Assembly (NCBI RefSeq): GCF_004798965.1
Contig: NZ_SDSD01000002.1
Span: 248,001 to 312,000 of the forward strand
Direction of reading: 5' to 3'
Length of the DNA: 64,000 nucleotides
Source: Onishia niordana
GTDB taxonomy: Bacteria; Pseudomonadota; Gammaproteobacteria; Pseudomonadales; Halomonadaceae
The notes below the pieces were generated by a model that worked only from the letters and a program-made list of their open reading frames with translations, was not told where the DNA came from and did no database searches. Below, piece after piece: positions 18,701-26,550 of the stretch; position 1 is the first letter of the stretch; each line of letters starts with the position of its first letter. The translations under genes were made by a program, and so were the position numbers.

Positions 18701-19748
18701 TCCAAGAGTCACGGTGCAGGACGCCCCCGAGGTTGATACCACGCCAGTCGAGCTCGCCAGTGACGACACGCCGCTGGGTGAGGCCCGCGCGCCCACCCGG
18801 GCGATTCGCGAACACTGGTGGATCGCCAGCTACTCGGCGCTGCGTACCGGCGCCACCCCAGATGAGAACAACGCAGAAGCCTCCAACGAGACCGAGCCAT
18901 CCCCCGAACCCACCACCGCCGATGAGGCGACGGCCATGGAGGTGATCCACGAGCCCTTCGATGCCAACGCCGCCACGGTGAGCGAGGGCTCGCTTCACCG
19001 CTTCCCCCGCGGGCCCTCGGCGGGCACCTTCCTGCACGGCCTGCTGGAATGGGCCGGCGAGGAAGGCTTCGCCAAGATTGCCGAGGACGCCGAGCTACGT
19101 ACCGATACCCTGGCCCGGCGCGCCAATCGTCGCGGTTGGGAAGGCCAGATCGCCGCCCTCGAACAGTGGCTGCCGGAGCTCTTGACCACGCCGCTGCCAG
19201 TGCCGGATTCGGGCGATGGCGAGGCCGCGCCGCTGCGCCTGGATGCTCTGAACGGCGCCACCGACTACCGCGTCGAGCTGGAATTCTGGTTTGCCGCCCA
19301 CAAGGTGAATACGCGCAAGCTGGACGCCCTCGTAAGCGCTCACACACTCGGTGGGCGCCCACGGCCGGCGCTGGAGCCCGATACGCTGAATGGCATGCTC
19401 AAGGGCTTCATCGACCTGGTGGTGGAACACGAAGGGCGCTTCTACGTGCTCGACTGGAAGTCCAACCACCTGGGTGCGGATGATGCCGCCTACACCGAGG
19501 CGGCGATGTTTGAGGCCGTGCTGGAGAAGCGCTACGACGTGCAGTACTGCCTCTACCTGATGGCCCTGCACCGGCTGCTCAAAGCCCGGCTGCCGGACTA
19601 CGATATCGAACGCCACCTGGGCGGAGCGCTCTACGTCTTCCTGCGCGGCACCCGCGCGCCTTCCCGCGGCGTGCACGCCGAACGTCCGCCAAGCGAGCTG
19701 ATCCTCGCGCTCGATGCCCTATTCAGTGCCGAGGAGGCCGCCGCATGA
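15699..19748 (+). CDS. recB: Exodeoxyribonuclease V beta subunit
   Basis: 3'-5' helicase and nuclease subunit of RecBCD, 1349 residues. Walker A EASAGTGKT lies at residues 28-36, motif Ia VVTFTNAATQELRDRIRARL at about 75-94, motif II in VDEFQDTDPVQ, and motif VI near KLYVALTRARH. The C-terminal nuclease has GFIDLVVEHEGRFYVLDWKSN from 1236, with Asp1239, Asp1252 and Lys1254 as catalytic residues. Residues about 113-200 are a Gly/Pro/Ala-rich insertion between motif Ia and the DEAAVSTIHAWCHRML segment, largely encoded by a palindromic DNA element. It overlaps recC and recD by 4 bp each. Confidence 0.96.
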   Translation: MSDVATQASETPRLDPVALPLTGSRLIEASAGTGKTFTIALLYLRLVLGPRGSNEEHEADAASFPRPLTPPEILVVTFTNAATQELRDRIRARLVQAAEAFSPQAPDDTPESVTALGSLVSSDSHEGAPGADRSGGPMPGMASVAPREGSTAPPQRAATGKAPSMTGDLFAEPPVDNVAPEDEVSGGAPSGGVPLSNEKPSDDPLIALRDSYPRESWPTCARRLRLAAEWMDEAAVSTIHAWCHRMLREHAFDSGSLFALEMSLDQSEMDLEIARDYWRSFYYDLDPEALQIIARYWTTPDTLNDTAGRLRTHAAALPVAPPPFEALANYREQRAAALAEIKAPWPVWLDELEELLEAAAKRKAFNGQKLNARSRANWIAALRDWANDPELAKPALTDAAWKRLTPEGIAEIWKEDPTPNLPALEALEALPDQLAELPDPFADLLAHAVHWMAARRETVQRRRAELGPDDLLHRLDAAFAGEAGKTLAARIREQFPVALVDEFQDTDPVQYRLFDRVYRLAENRGAADDSEESAVLLIGDPKQAIYAFRGADIHTYLQARRDTAGRHVTLGTNFRSATPMVEAVNRVFEHAEQSEAGAFLFRRGDDNPVPFAPVDANGRKDALVRHGAPQPALTLWHLDAEEALSKSAYLHELAGRCATEMASLLREGQAGQTGFTENEALKPLAPSDLAVLVNNAGEARAIRAALLARGIRSVYLSDKEGVFETEAAAELEVWLAACAAPDDERCLRAALATPSLGLSLSELDALNGGPQQDELAWESRVMQFRDYHRQWQRRGVLPMLHRLLADFAVPGRLLAVPEGERRLTDLLHLGELLQEASTEIDGEHALLRFLAESRAHPQAQSDTHRLRLESDADLVQVVTIHKSKGLEYPLVFLPFIAAFRPVKAGDLPLRWHDDDGHLRLTLSADEATLARADHERLGEDLRKLYVALTRARHATWLGLAPLEAIERSAVGHLIAGGEALTPDNLRPALEALADEHDNDGAPRVTVQDAPEVDTTPVELASDDTPLGEARAPTRAIREHWWIASYSALRTGATPDENNAEASNETEPSPEPTTADEATAMEVIHEPFDANAATVSEGSLHRFPRGPSAGTFLHGLLEWAGEEGFAKIAEDAELRTDTLARRANRRGWEGQIAALEQWLPELLTTPLPVPDSGDGEAAPLRLDALNGATDYRVELEFWFAAHKVNTRKLDALVSAHTLGGRPRPALEPDTLNGMLKGFIDLVVEHEGRFYVLDWKSNHLGADDAAYTEAAMFEAVLEKRYDVQYCLYLMALHRLLKARLPDYDIERHLGGALYVFLRGTRAPSRGVHAERPPSELILALDALFSAEEAAA
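16083..16177. repeat. Multi-arm palindromic element within recB
   Basis: Nested inverted repeats inside coding sequence: inner GATGCCA/TGGCATC (16109-16126), middle GCGGAGG/CCTCCGC (16099-16105 with 16155-16161) and outer CCTGGGGCAG/CTGCCACAGG (16083-16092 with 16168-16177, 9 of 10 pairing). Such structure is unusual for coding DNA and resembles an intergenic palindromic repeat that inserted in frame. It matches a protein segment absent from typical RecB. Confidence 0.75.
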
Positions 19749-21994
19749 TGCCGACATCTTCCAACACCTCCCCGGTCAATACCGACGCCCCGGAGACCGC
19801 GCTGATTCAAGCGCCCGAAAACGCGCTTATTCGAGCGCCCGAAACCGCGCTGACCGATCACGCGGTGCTGTTCGCCCTGCTCGACCGCTGGGTGAATCGC
19901 GGCTGGCTGCGTTCGCTGGACCGCGCCTTCGCCGCCTTCCTACATCGCGAAGCGAGCCGTGAAAGCGGGAAGGACAAGGAAAGCAGCGTAAGTGAGGCCT
20001 CACCTCTGCTATTGCTCGCAGCGGCGCTGGCCAGCCATCAGCTCGGCCGCGGCCATGTGTGTCTCGACCTTGCCCAGACGCTGGCCACCCCGGACCTGGC
20101 GCTCTCGCTGCCGCCGGAGGGCGATAGCCTGGAGGACCCGCCGCCGCTGCCCAGCCGGGTGATGGCCGCGCTGGAGCTCGACGCCTGGCGCAGGGCGCTG
20201 GCACAGCCCGAGCTGGTGGCCGAAGGCCCCGGCAGCACCCCGCTTGTGCTCGCCGGCACCAATGCGTGCCCACGCCTCTACCTGCGCCGCTACTGGCAGC
20301 ACGAGCAGGATATCCACAGCCGGATCGTCGCAAGGCTTAGTGAAACGGATAACACCGACACCCCGGACGCGGCCCGCCTGCGCCCGATTCTCGATGCGCT
20401 GTTTCCCGAGCCGACACAGCCCCCGCCCCTCGATTGGCAGAAGGCGGCCTGCGCCCTGGCCGGCCGCTCGCGCTTCGCGGTGATCACCGGCGGCCCCGGC
20501 ACCGGCAAGACCACCACAGTGGTACGCCTGCTCGCTCTGCTTCAGGCTCAAGCCTTCAGCGAAGGTGAGGGTGCAAGAGAGCAGGCCCTGCGCATCCGCC
20601 TGGCCGCGCCCACCGGCAAGGCCGCCGCGCGGCTCAACGAGTCCATCGCCGGCCAAGTAGCCAGGCTCGACCTCAACGGCCTCGCCGACGATCCCGAGCG
20701 GCTGCGCGAGGTGATTCCCAAGGAGGTTTCCACCCTGCACCGCCTGCTCGGCTCGCGCCCCGACACCCGCCGCTTCCGCCACGACCGCCACAACCCGCTG
20801 CCGCTTGACGTGCTGGTGGTGGACGAGGCCTCGATGGTGGACGTGGGCATGATGGCCGCGATGCTCGAGGCTCTGCCGCCCCGAGCGCGGCTGGTGCTTC
20901 TCGGCGACAAGGACCAGCTCGCCTCGGTGGAGGCCGGTTCCGTGCTGGGTGACCTATGCGCCCGGGCCGAGGGCGGCCACTACACCCCGGCCACCGCCGA
21001 GTGGTTGGCCCAGGCCACCGGCCAGCCGCTGCCCGAGAACACCCTGAACACCGACGGCCAGCCGCTGGACCAGGCCATCGCTATGCTGCGCGTCAGCCAC
21101 CGCTTCACCGCCGACAGCGGCATCGGTCAACTGGCCGCCGCGATCAATCTGGAAGCCGAGCCCGCCGACAAGCGCCGCGCCATCGGTGACGCCCTCAACC
21201 ATGGCTTCGCGGACCTCTCACACCTGAAGCTTTCCGCCGACGACGAGCGCGGCCTGGCCCGCCTGGCCGTGACCGGCTGCCCCGAGCGTTTTCCCAATGC
21301 AGGCCAGGGCCGACTACACCACGACGAAACGCTGCCGCCACCGGTGGGCTATCGCCATTTCCTGAGCGTGATGGCCGAGCGGCGCCCGGCGGATGACGCG
21401 GAACAGAAAGCATTCGATGACTGGGCCCGCACCGTGCTTGCGGCGCACGGTGATTTCCAACTGCTGTGCGCACTGCGCCGTGGCCCCTGGGGCGTGGAAG
21501 GCCTGAACGAGCGGGTGCGCCAGGCGCTTGAGCGGGAAAAACTGATCGACAGCCAGGACGGCCGCCAACGCTGGTACCCTGGCCGCCCGGTGCTAGTGAC
21601 GAAAAACGACTACGGCCTGGGGCTGATGAACGGCGATATCGGCATCACCCTGGATATGCCGCGCCCGCGCTCTGTGGCCGGCAACGACCGCCGCCTGCTG
21701 CGGGTGGCCTTCCCCGCCGGCGACGGCACCGACCGCATCAAGTGGGTGCTGCCCAGCCGCCTGCAAGCGGTGGAGACGGTGTTCGCGATGACGGTACACA
21801 AATCCCAGGGCTCCGAGTTCACCCACGCCGCCCTAGTGCTGCCCGATGCGCCGAACCCCATCCTCACCCGGGAGCTGGTCTACACCGGCATCACCCGCGC
21901 CCGCCACTGGCTAACGCTGGTGGAAACCGGCCGCGGTCAGTTGCTGGACGCGGCGCAGAGAAGAGTGATGAGGGTGAGTGGGCTGGGGAGTTGA
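19745..21994 (+). CDS. recD: Exodeoxyribonuclease V alpha subunit
   Basis: 5'-3' helicase subunit of RecBCD, 749 residues. Walker A GGPGTGKTT lies at residues 249-257, APTGKAAARL (motif Ia) at about 288-297, Walker B VVDEASMVD at 358-366, and the final motifs MTVHKSQGSEF and VYTGITRARHWL near the C terminus. The first 40 residues carry a repeated ALI-x-APE pattern not expected in the family. A segment of about 40 residues with DGQPLDQAIAMLRVSHRF follows the helicase core, as usual. It overlaps recB in ATGA. Confidence 0.96.
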   Translation: MMPTSSNTSPVNTDAPETALIQAPENALIRAPETALTDHAVLFALLDRWVNRGWLRSLDRAFAAFLHREASRESGKDKESSVSEASPLLLLAAALASHQLGRGHVCLDLAQTLATPDLALSLPPEGDSLEDPPPLPSRVMAALELDAWRRALAQPELVAEGPGSTPLVLAGTNACPRLYLRRYWQHEQDIHSRIVARLSETDNTDTPDAARLRPILDALFPEPTQPPPLDWQKAACALAGRSRFAVITGGPGTGKTTTVVRLLALLQAQAFSEGEGAREQALRIRLAAPTGKAAARLNESIAGQVARLDLNGLADDPERLREVIPKEVSTLHRLLGSRPDTRRFRHDRHNPLPLDVLVVDEASMVDVGMMAAMLEALPPRARLVLLGDKDQLASVEAGSVLGDLCARAEGGHYTPATAEWLAQATGQPLPENTLNTDGQPLDQAIAMLRVSHRFTADSGIGQLAAAINLEAEPADKRRAIGDALNHGFADLSHLKLSADDERGLARLAVTGCPERFPNAGQGRLHHDETLPPPVGYRHFLSVMAERRPADDAEQKAFDDWARTVLAAHGDFQLLCALRRGPWGVEGLNERVRQALEREKLIDSQDGRQRWYPGRPVLVTKNDYGLGLMNGDIGITLDMPRPRSVAGNDRRLLRVAFPAGDGTDRIKWVLPSRLQAVETVFAMTVHKSQGSEFTHAALVLPDAPNPILTRELVYTGITRARHWLTLVETGRGQLLDAAQRRVMRVSGLGS

Positions 21995-22072
21995 TGGGCT
22001 TCTGCCCTTTTATAATATAGGCCGAATTGTAAGTCAGCTTTCGGCTAGGAACGGTCCTTCATCAAGCTTTGA

Positions 22073-22147
22073 TATAATGCCAGCGCTCTGCGGAAACTTT
22101 TGGAGCGCTAGCTAGTACATTTTCCGCAGCAGCGCCTTGTTATGGCC
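22073..22147 (-). other. attC-like integron recombination site 1
   Basis: Read on the minus strand, directly after the stop of the cassette gene at 22149, it begins CATAACAAGGCGCTG and ends TGGCATTATA. The arms pair well: CTGCGGAAA with TTTCCGCAG (9 bp), plus GCGCT with AGCGC across one unpaired G. The terminal loop holds TAGCTAGCGCTCC. An R''/L''-L'/R' hairpin with an extrahelical base is the hallmark of attC. The outer R' core has A where a G is usual, so it may be a decayed end or a hybrid boundary. Confidence 0.75.
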
Positions 22148-22148
22148 C

Positions 22149-23519
22149 TTATGAACAGGCTTCTGAAAAGCGTTCTACCCATAGTTGCCCTTCAACTAGT
22201 TCGTTGTATGCCTCTTCGATATCGAATTTTTTTAAGGCATTATCAACTCCTGGGCTTGCAGTAACGGTCTCACAATCACCCAGAAGAACAGGAGGCAGGT
22301 CAAAAGATGAAAAGTCATACATCCCTTGTTTGCCTGCCAGCTTTTGATCGAAATTTTTGAGCAGAGATCCAGAAAGTTTTGATACTGATCTTATTGGTGA
22401 TGTTGACAGCGTTTGTGAAGCCACTTCAACTTCTCGCCTCGCAGCCATTATAACTTGATGGTAATTGAGACCCATATTTCCCAATGAATCTGATATCCCT
22501 CTGATGATTTCCTCGCTATATTCATAACTCCCTTTTGGCATTAAAAGGCAAATCAAATAGAAGATAAAACCTCTATCTCTGTTTTTTATAGAACTCTTAT
22601 ACACGACATTGAGAGACTCATCTTTATCAATTTGAAGTATTTTTTTAGCGGACTTAGAAAAGCAGATCTCATCAAAACACTTGTCGGTAAAATTAAGCAC
22701 AACTGTCGCGATTTTCTCGCAAACCCTATAAGCCACTATAATATCAGTAAACCCGTGGGTATTGGCCACTAAATGTGCGCATGCAGAGTACTCGGTAAGA
22801 TCATGGTTGTATATAAAACTCAAAGACTCTCTTTCCAGCAGCGAGCTTTCTACCAAGCGGGAATCTTCTGGAAGCACATTTACTAAAAAGCTTTTGTAGA
22901 GGATTTCCTGGGCCATAGCCGAAACCTCTAAAACTGCAATCATAGATAGAGGCGACCTGACAATTCTTTCCCCATTTGAGTTCCCAAAAGAGATAAACGT
23001 TATGGGAGTATCTGAGAGTTCTCCCTTGTTATTGAATCTCTTGCCTGCCGTTACCTGATATGACCAAGGAGTAGAAGGATCTACCTCAGGAGTCTTTGCT
23101 GTATAGTAATCAGGAAGCTTGAATGACTTAGCTAAATCAAAGAAATACTTGGCCTTATGATATTCACTTTCTTCCACACCAAATATATCGGGATTCGTCA
23201 GGTATGCCTCATTTAGACTAAGCAAGAAGGTCGCACCCCAAGCAGTCGATGTGGAATCTATGAAGTGGGTGTACTCATGAAATGAAAGGCCATACAGCTT
23301 TTTGAGGTTTTCATATAGGTCATATTCAAGATTTCGATTTAAAACTCCATCTTTGTAGTCCCCACTAGCCAGCAATCCCTCCAAGCGATTGAAATCATCC
23401 ATACCAAGTGAGTCTAGTGATATAGTTAAGGTCATAAAGTCGAACGAGCCAAGAACATCCGCTTTAGAAAAAAAGTTCCAACGCGCACTAGTCTTTTCTC
23501 TTTTCTGTTTAAAATTCAT
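22149..23519 (-). CDS. Integron cassette protein with HExxH motif
   Basis: 456 residues, no family recognised. The strongest feature is FHEYTHFIDSTST, with His81, Glu82 and His85 forming an HExxH zinc-protease-type motif; His could also serve in a non-enzymatic role. A downstream third ligand was not identified. The remainder is mixed alpha/beta with no signal peptide or clear membrane segment. Base composition is much more AT-rich than the neighbours, as expected of an acquired cassette. The start is 35 nt after one attC-like site and the stop lies 1 nt from the next. Confidence 0.7.
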   Translation of the reverse strand: MNFKQKREKTSARWNFFSKADVLGSFDFMTLTISLDSLGMDDFNRLEGLLASGDYKDGVLNRNLEYDLYENLKKLYGLSFHEYTHFIDSTSTAWGATFLLSLNEAYLTNPDIFGVEESEYHKAKYFFDLAKSFKLPDYYTAKTPEVDPSTPWSYQVTAGKRFNNKGELSDTPITFISFGNSNGERIVRSPLSMIAVLEVSAMAQEILYKSFLVNVLPEDSRLVESSLLERESLSFIYNHDLTEYSACAHLVANTHGFTDIIVAYRVCEKIATVVLNFTDKCFDEICFSKSAKKILQIDKDESLNVVYKSSIKNRDRGFIFYLICLLMPKGSYEYSEEIIRGISDSLGNMGLNYHQVIMAARREVEVASQTLSTSPIRSVSKLSGSLLKNFDQKLAGKQGMYDFSSFDLPPVLLGDCETVTASPGVDNALKKFDIEEAYNELVEGQLWVERFSEACS

Positions 23520-23553
23520 ATAAATCTATTCTCTAATCAGAGCGTGATGTAAA

Positions 23554-23625
23554 CCATAACGCCCGTATTTGCGGCTGACTTGGAGCGCAGCGGAAAAACA
23601 GTCCGACAACATTCGCTTGTTAGCC
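23554..23625 (-). other. attC-like integron recombination site 2
   Basis: On the minus strand it begins GGCTAACAAGCG right after the stop of the gene at 23626 and ends GGGCGTTATGG, fitting R'' (TAACA) and R' (GTTA) cores. Inner arms around TCGGACTG and AGTCAGCCG pair imperfectly. It shares the GCGCTCCAA loop stretch with the other site (22073-22147). Length is about 72 bp. The pair of sites, each abutting a stop codon, is stronger evidence than either alone. Confidence 0.78.
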
Positions 23626-24204
23626 TTAACCTATGGTTTCATATGTCGGTGCGCCAATCGTATCAACTGAATGTCCTGATAATTTAGCGCCTTGCATCCA
23701 CATCATTTCTAATTCAGTCGCTACTTCTTCGAAGTGCTCAGCATTTTCTATTGATAAATATGACATGATAGTCTTCTTATCTTGCGGGAATGGCACTAAC
23801 CTTTCAGGGCGACTCTCCGGCACCTCATGAATCTCTGTAACCTTTTGAGGTTTTGCATGAGCTAGTGCGTTTCGGAAACGTTTCATGTTGTTCAATGTTT
23901 GCCATGGCTCCGCTGAAAAATCTACTTCAATGTTGAGAAACTCAGATATCATCGCAATTTTCCCGATGAATGAAGTAGACTCAAAATGAGTCCAATGCGG
24001 AAATAATTGCCCCCCATAAATATTACATAGTGCCTCTACGCGAAACACAGAAAAAGCCATTGATGGGATTATCCACCTAAAGCGGTGGCCATCCTCTTCA
24101 GCTTTAGCCTGCTTTAGCTGATTTAATGCAATTGAACCTAAATACCCATGCTCATAGATATTTCTTTTTACTTTGACTTTCTTGGTTTTACTATTATCAG
24201 TCAT
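23626..24204 (-). CDS. Integron cassette protein with HEPN-type R-x4-H motif
   Basis: 192 residues, function unknown. RFRNALAH (Arg111 to His116) matches the Rx4-6H motif of HEPN ribonucleases, in a mostly helical protein with Trp/Phe-rich stretches before it. HEPN proteins are often toxins or defence effectors, but the short motif alone is not proof. The stop is followed at once by an attC-like site. Composition is AT-rich. The ATG at 24204 is preceded by an AGAGG stretch. A stand-alone cassette with no obvious antitoxin is notable. Confidence 0.6.
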   Translation of the reverse strand: MTDNSKTKKVKVKRNIYEHGYLGSIALNQLKQAKAEEDGHRFRWIIPSMAFSVFRVEALCNIYGGQLFPHWTHFESTSFIGKIAMISEFLNIEVDFSAEPWQTLNNMKRFRNALAHAKPQKVTEIHEVPESRPERLVPFPQDKKTIMSYLSIENAEHFEEVATELEMMWMQGAKLSGHSVDTIGAPTYETIG

Positions 24205-24239
24205 TTAAACCTCTCAGTGCTGACGGAGACTAATAGGTA

Positions 24240-24419
24240 TTAAGCGCGCTCTATGATTGGATGAACGTGCTGGCACGTTTTTCTGAACAATACAGCTACC
24301 GAGTCAGACGCAACCGCATGATTCGTAATGATATTAACTTTGATCAGGCAGTTTTTACCGAATTCGCGTGCTTGCTGCATTTTTCGGAAGGAGCGCTTTG
24401 GGTCGATAGCGGCCATCAT
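24240..24419 (-). CDS. Possible 59-residue protein overlapping a DUF427 gene end
   Basis: Begins MMAAIDPKRSFRKMQQ and ends IIERA; no family recognised. Its start overlaps the DUF427 stop in ATGA, which suggests translational coupling, and its TAA lies about 36 bp upstream of the HEPN-type cassette gene. It may instead be the truncated remainder of an older gene at the cassette insertion boundary, or chance. Confidence 0.3.
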   Translation of the reverse strand: MMAAIDPKRSFRKMQQAREFGKNCLIKVNIITNHAVASDSVAVLFRKTCQHVHPIIERA

Positions 24420-24772
24420 TCCACAAGCTCCGTCACCTTTTCCGCATCAAAGGCCAGCCGTCCGGCGATCGCCTGCATCTCGTCAATCGGACGTTCATAG
24501 CTCCAGGCCACATCAGCAATATCGGTCAGCGGGTAATAGGCGGTGTCGCCCTTGAAGGGGCAGTAAGTGACAGTAGAAGAAACAGTGAGCTTCGACATAT
24601 CCACATCCGCTCGCGGCAGCTCTTCTTTAAGACCAGGCCTTTGTGGATAACCGCGCTCGCGCAGCTCGATGGCATTGAAGGTATTGGCGATCAGGGGGGC
24701 GCCAGCAAGGGCTCGCACCCGCGGGGAATGCGGATGAAGGGTCATGCGGGGTGAGGCGGTGTGCTCGGCCAT
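24416..24772 (-). CDS. DUF427 family protein (copy 1)
   Basis: 118 residues, whole single-domain DUF427 protein of unknown function. Typical features are the N-terminal HPHSPRVRA, the VSSTVTYCPFKGDTAYY segment with a Cys, and the C-terminal IADVAWSYERP-x(4)-MQAIAGRLAFD. It is preceded by AAGGGA. A second, about half-identical copy lies at 33190-33534. A 59-codon frame overlaps its end. Confidence 0.9.
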   Translation of the reverse strand: MAEHTASPRMTLHPHSPRVRALAGAPLIANTFNAIELRERGYPQRPGLKEELPRADVDMSKLTVSSTVTYCPFKGDTAYYPLTDIADVAWSYERPIDEMQAIAGRLAFDAEKVTELVE

Positions 24773-25023
24773 CGGCAGTTCCCTTGCGTATCGGCTGATC
24801 CATCAGCCTAGAACGAGGGAGTCAGAATGTCACCGTTTGGCGACAATTTCACTTAGGCTTTTGATCAACGTCAGTCTCATGAGAATAATCCGCGCAACAT
24901 CAACCGAGGCATCGGATGCTTGGCGCTAACGCCACTTGCCCACCATAAGGGTAGCGATAATGGGCTGTGGGAAACTATCGGGATGAGCAAGGCGCTGCGC
25001 GGCGGCGCCGCTGACGCTGCACG

Positions 25024-25467
25024 TCACGGCGTATCCACGAGTTCCATATGCAGCAATGGGTAGGGCTTTTCCAATCCGTCTAGCGGTGAGCGGTCCCTGA
25101 CGGCAAATCCCTTGTGCTGGTAGAAGCCCAGCGCCTGTGGGTTCTGTTCGTTCACGTCTACCCTGGTGGCGCCTTGGGCTGTCACTGCATCATCCAGCAG
25201 CAAAGAGCCGATGCCCTCCCCGCGCGCATGCGGTGCGATGAACAGCATCTCGATATTGCCGTCGTGCACGCCACAGAAACCTAGGATTTCACCACTCCCG
25301 TCTTTGACGCACGTTAAATCGACCGCGCCGAAGTACTGCTCGTAAATGAGTGGCTTCAGCTCCAACAGGTCCTGTTCGCGCAAGAAATCATGGGTTGCCC
25401 TGACCGATGCCTCCCAGACATCCAGCAGCTCACGATAGTCTTCTTTCCTTACGCTCTCGACGTTCAT
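25024..25467 (-). CDS. GNAT acetyltransferase, YjaB-like
   Basis: 147 residues from the ATG at 25467, which follows GGGAG; longer starts to 25605 have no ribosome-binding site. It has the acetyl-CoA binding stretch FIAPHARGEGIGSLLLDDAV (motif A, R/Q-x-x-G-x-G/A) and the C-terminal NEQNPQALGFYQHKGFAV. N-terminal residues VRKEDYRELLDVWEASVRATHDFL match the YjaB subfamily. The acceptor is unknown. Confidence 0.85.
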   Translation of the reverse strand: MNVESVRKEDYRELLDVWEASVRATHDFLREQDLLELKPLIYEQYFGAVDLTCVKDGSGEILGFCGVHDGNIEMLFIAPHARGEGIGSLLLDDAVTAQGATRVDVNEQNPQALGFYQHKGFAVRDRSPLDGLEKPYPLLHMELVDTP

Positions 25468-25576
25468 CAAACACTCCCTTGTTGCGTCATGTACCGCTAC
25501 CGCGCCCATAAAGGACGCCATGCCACCTGCTGGTGTCAAATGATAATGGCAGAGCGCAGCCGCGTGGGTGCGCGGG

Positions 25577-26458
25577 TCATGCGTCCCCCAAAAACTGCTC
25601 GGCAAACGCCTGGAACGCAGGCGTCTCGTAGCCGCGGCGCCACAGCAAACGCGTGGTGACGGTGCCCATCTCCAGCGTGGTCAGGTCATCCGACACGCCG
25701 CTCAGGTCCAACACGCTGCGCGGCAGCAGGGTGACGCAGGCGCCCGCCGACACGGCCGCCACCATGGCGTGGTAGGACCCCAGCTCCTGGATACGCCACT
25801 CGCTCCCGGCGACGATGCCGAGCCGTTGCTCCGCCATGGCCCGATAGGTGCAGCCGGGCTTGAAGGCCGCCAGGATGCGGGTGCGAGTACGGGTGATAAG
25901 TTCCGCCGGTGTGGTGGCCCCGGCATCGGCGGGCGGCAACAGCAGCAGCAGCGATTCTTCCCATACCGGTGCGCTTTGCAGCCCCATCTCGGTCAGTGCT
26001 TTCTCATTCTCGAGCTCGGCGGGCAAGGCCACGAAGGCGCAGTCCAGCCGCCCGTCACGAACTTCTTCTACCAGCGGGCCGGAGGGGCCGGTGCTGACCT
26101 CGAGCCGGGTCGCCGGATGGGCGCGGTTGAAGGCCGCCAGCGGTGCAGGCAGCCGGCTGGCGGCCGTGCTTTCCATGCTGCCGATGCGCAAACTGCCGCC
26201 ACTACCGGCGCCCACGGCCTGCCGGGCCTCGTCCTCCAGCGCCAGCAGGCGCTGTGCATAGGTCAGGAAGCGCTGGCCCGCCGTCGAAAGCGTGATGCGC
26301 TTACCGAGTCGAATGAACAGTTCCGCGTCCAGCTCCGCTTCCAATTGCTGGATGCGCGTCGTGACGTTGGAAGGGGCGCGCCCGAGCCGCGTGGCGGCCC
26401 GCGTCACGCTCAGCTCAGCGGCGACGGCCTCGAAGATTTTCAGGGTTTCCAGGTCCAC
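25577..26458 (-). CDS. LysR-family transcriptional regulator
   Basis: 293 residues. The N-terminal winged helix-turn-helix is MDLETLKIFEAVAAELSVTRAATRLGRAPSNVTTRIQQLE in pattern (DNA reading by the AATRLGRAPSNVT helix), followed by a LysR substrate domain with GSLRIGSMES. It is divergent from the nitronate monooxygenase at 26551. A perfect 9-3-9 palindrome lies between them, so it probably controls that gene and itself. The effector is unknown. Confidence 0.92.
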   Translation of the reverse strand: MDLETLKIFEAVAAELSVTRAATRLGRAPSNVTTRIQQLEAELDAELFIRLGKRITLSTAGQRFLTYAQRLLALEDEARQAVGAGSGGSLRIGSMESTAASRLPAPLAAFNRAHPATRLEVSTGPSGPLVEEVRDGRLDCAFVALPAELENEKALTEMGLQSAPVWEESLLLLLPPADAGATTPAELITRTRTRILAAFKPGCTYRAMAEQRLGIVAGSEWRIQELGSYHAMVAAVSAGACVTLLPRSVLDLSGVSDDLTTLEMGTVTTRLLWRRGYETPAFQAFAEQFLGDA

Positions 26459-26490
26459 GATATTCGCCTTTTGGGATCCATTAGCCTAAT

Positions 26491-26511
26491 TTATTCTCAA
26501 TATGAGAATAA
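26491..26511. promoter_or_regulatory. Palindromic operator between LysR and nitronate monooxygenase
   Basis: TTATTCTCA-ATA-TGAGAATAA is a perfect 9-3-9 palindrome containing the T-n11-A core expected of LysR boxes. It lies 33 bp upstream of the regulator and 40 bp upstream of the target start. Confidence 0.7.
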
Positions 26512-26550
26512 AAAAAGCCATCGTTTCTCGCGCTCGTGGAGGCCGTTCAC

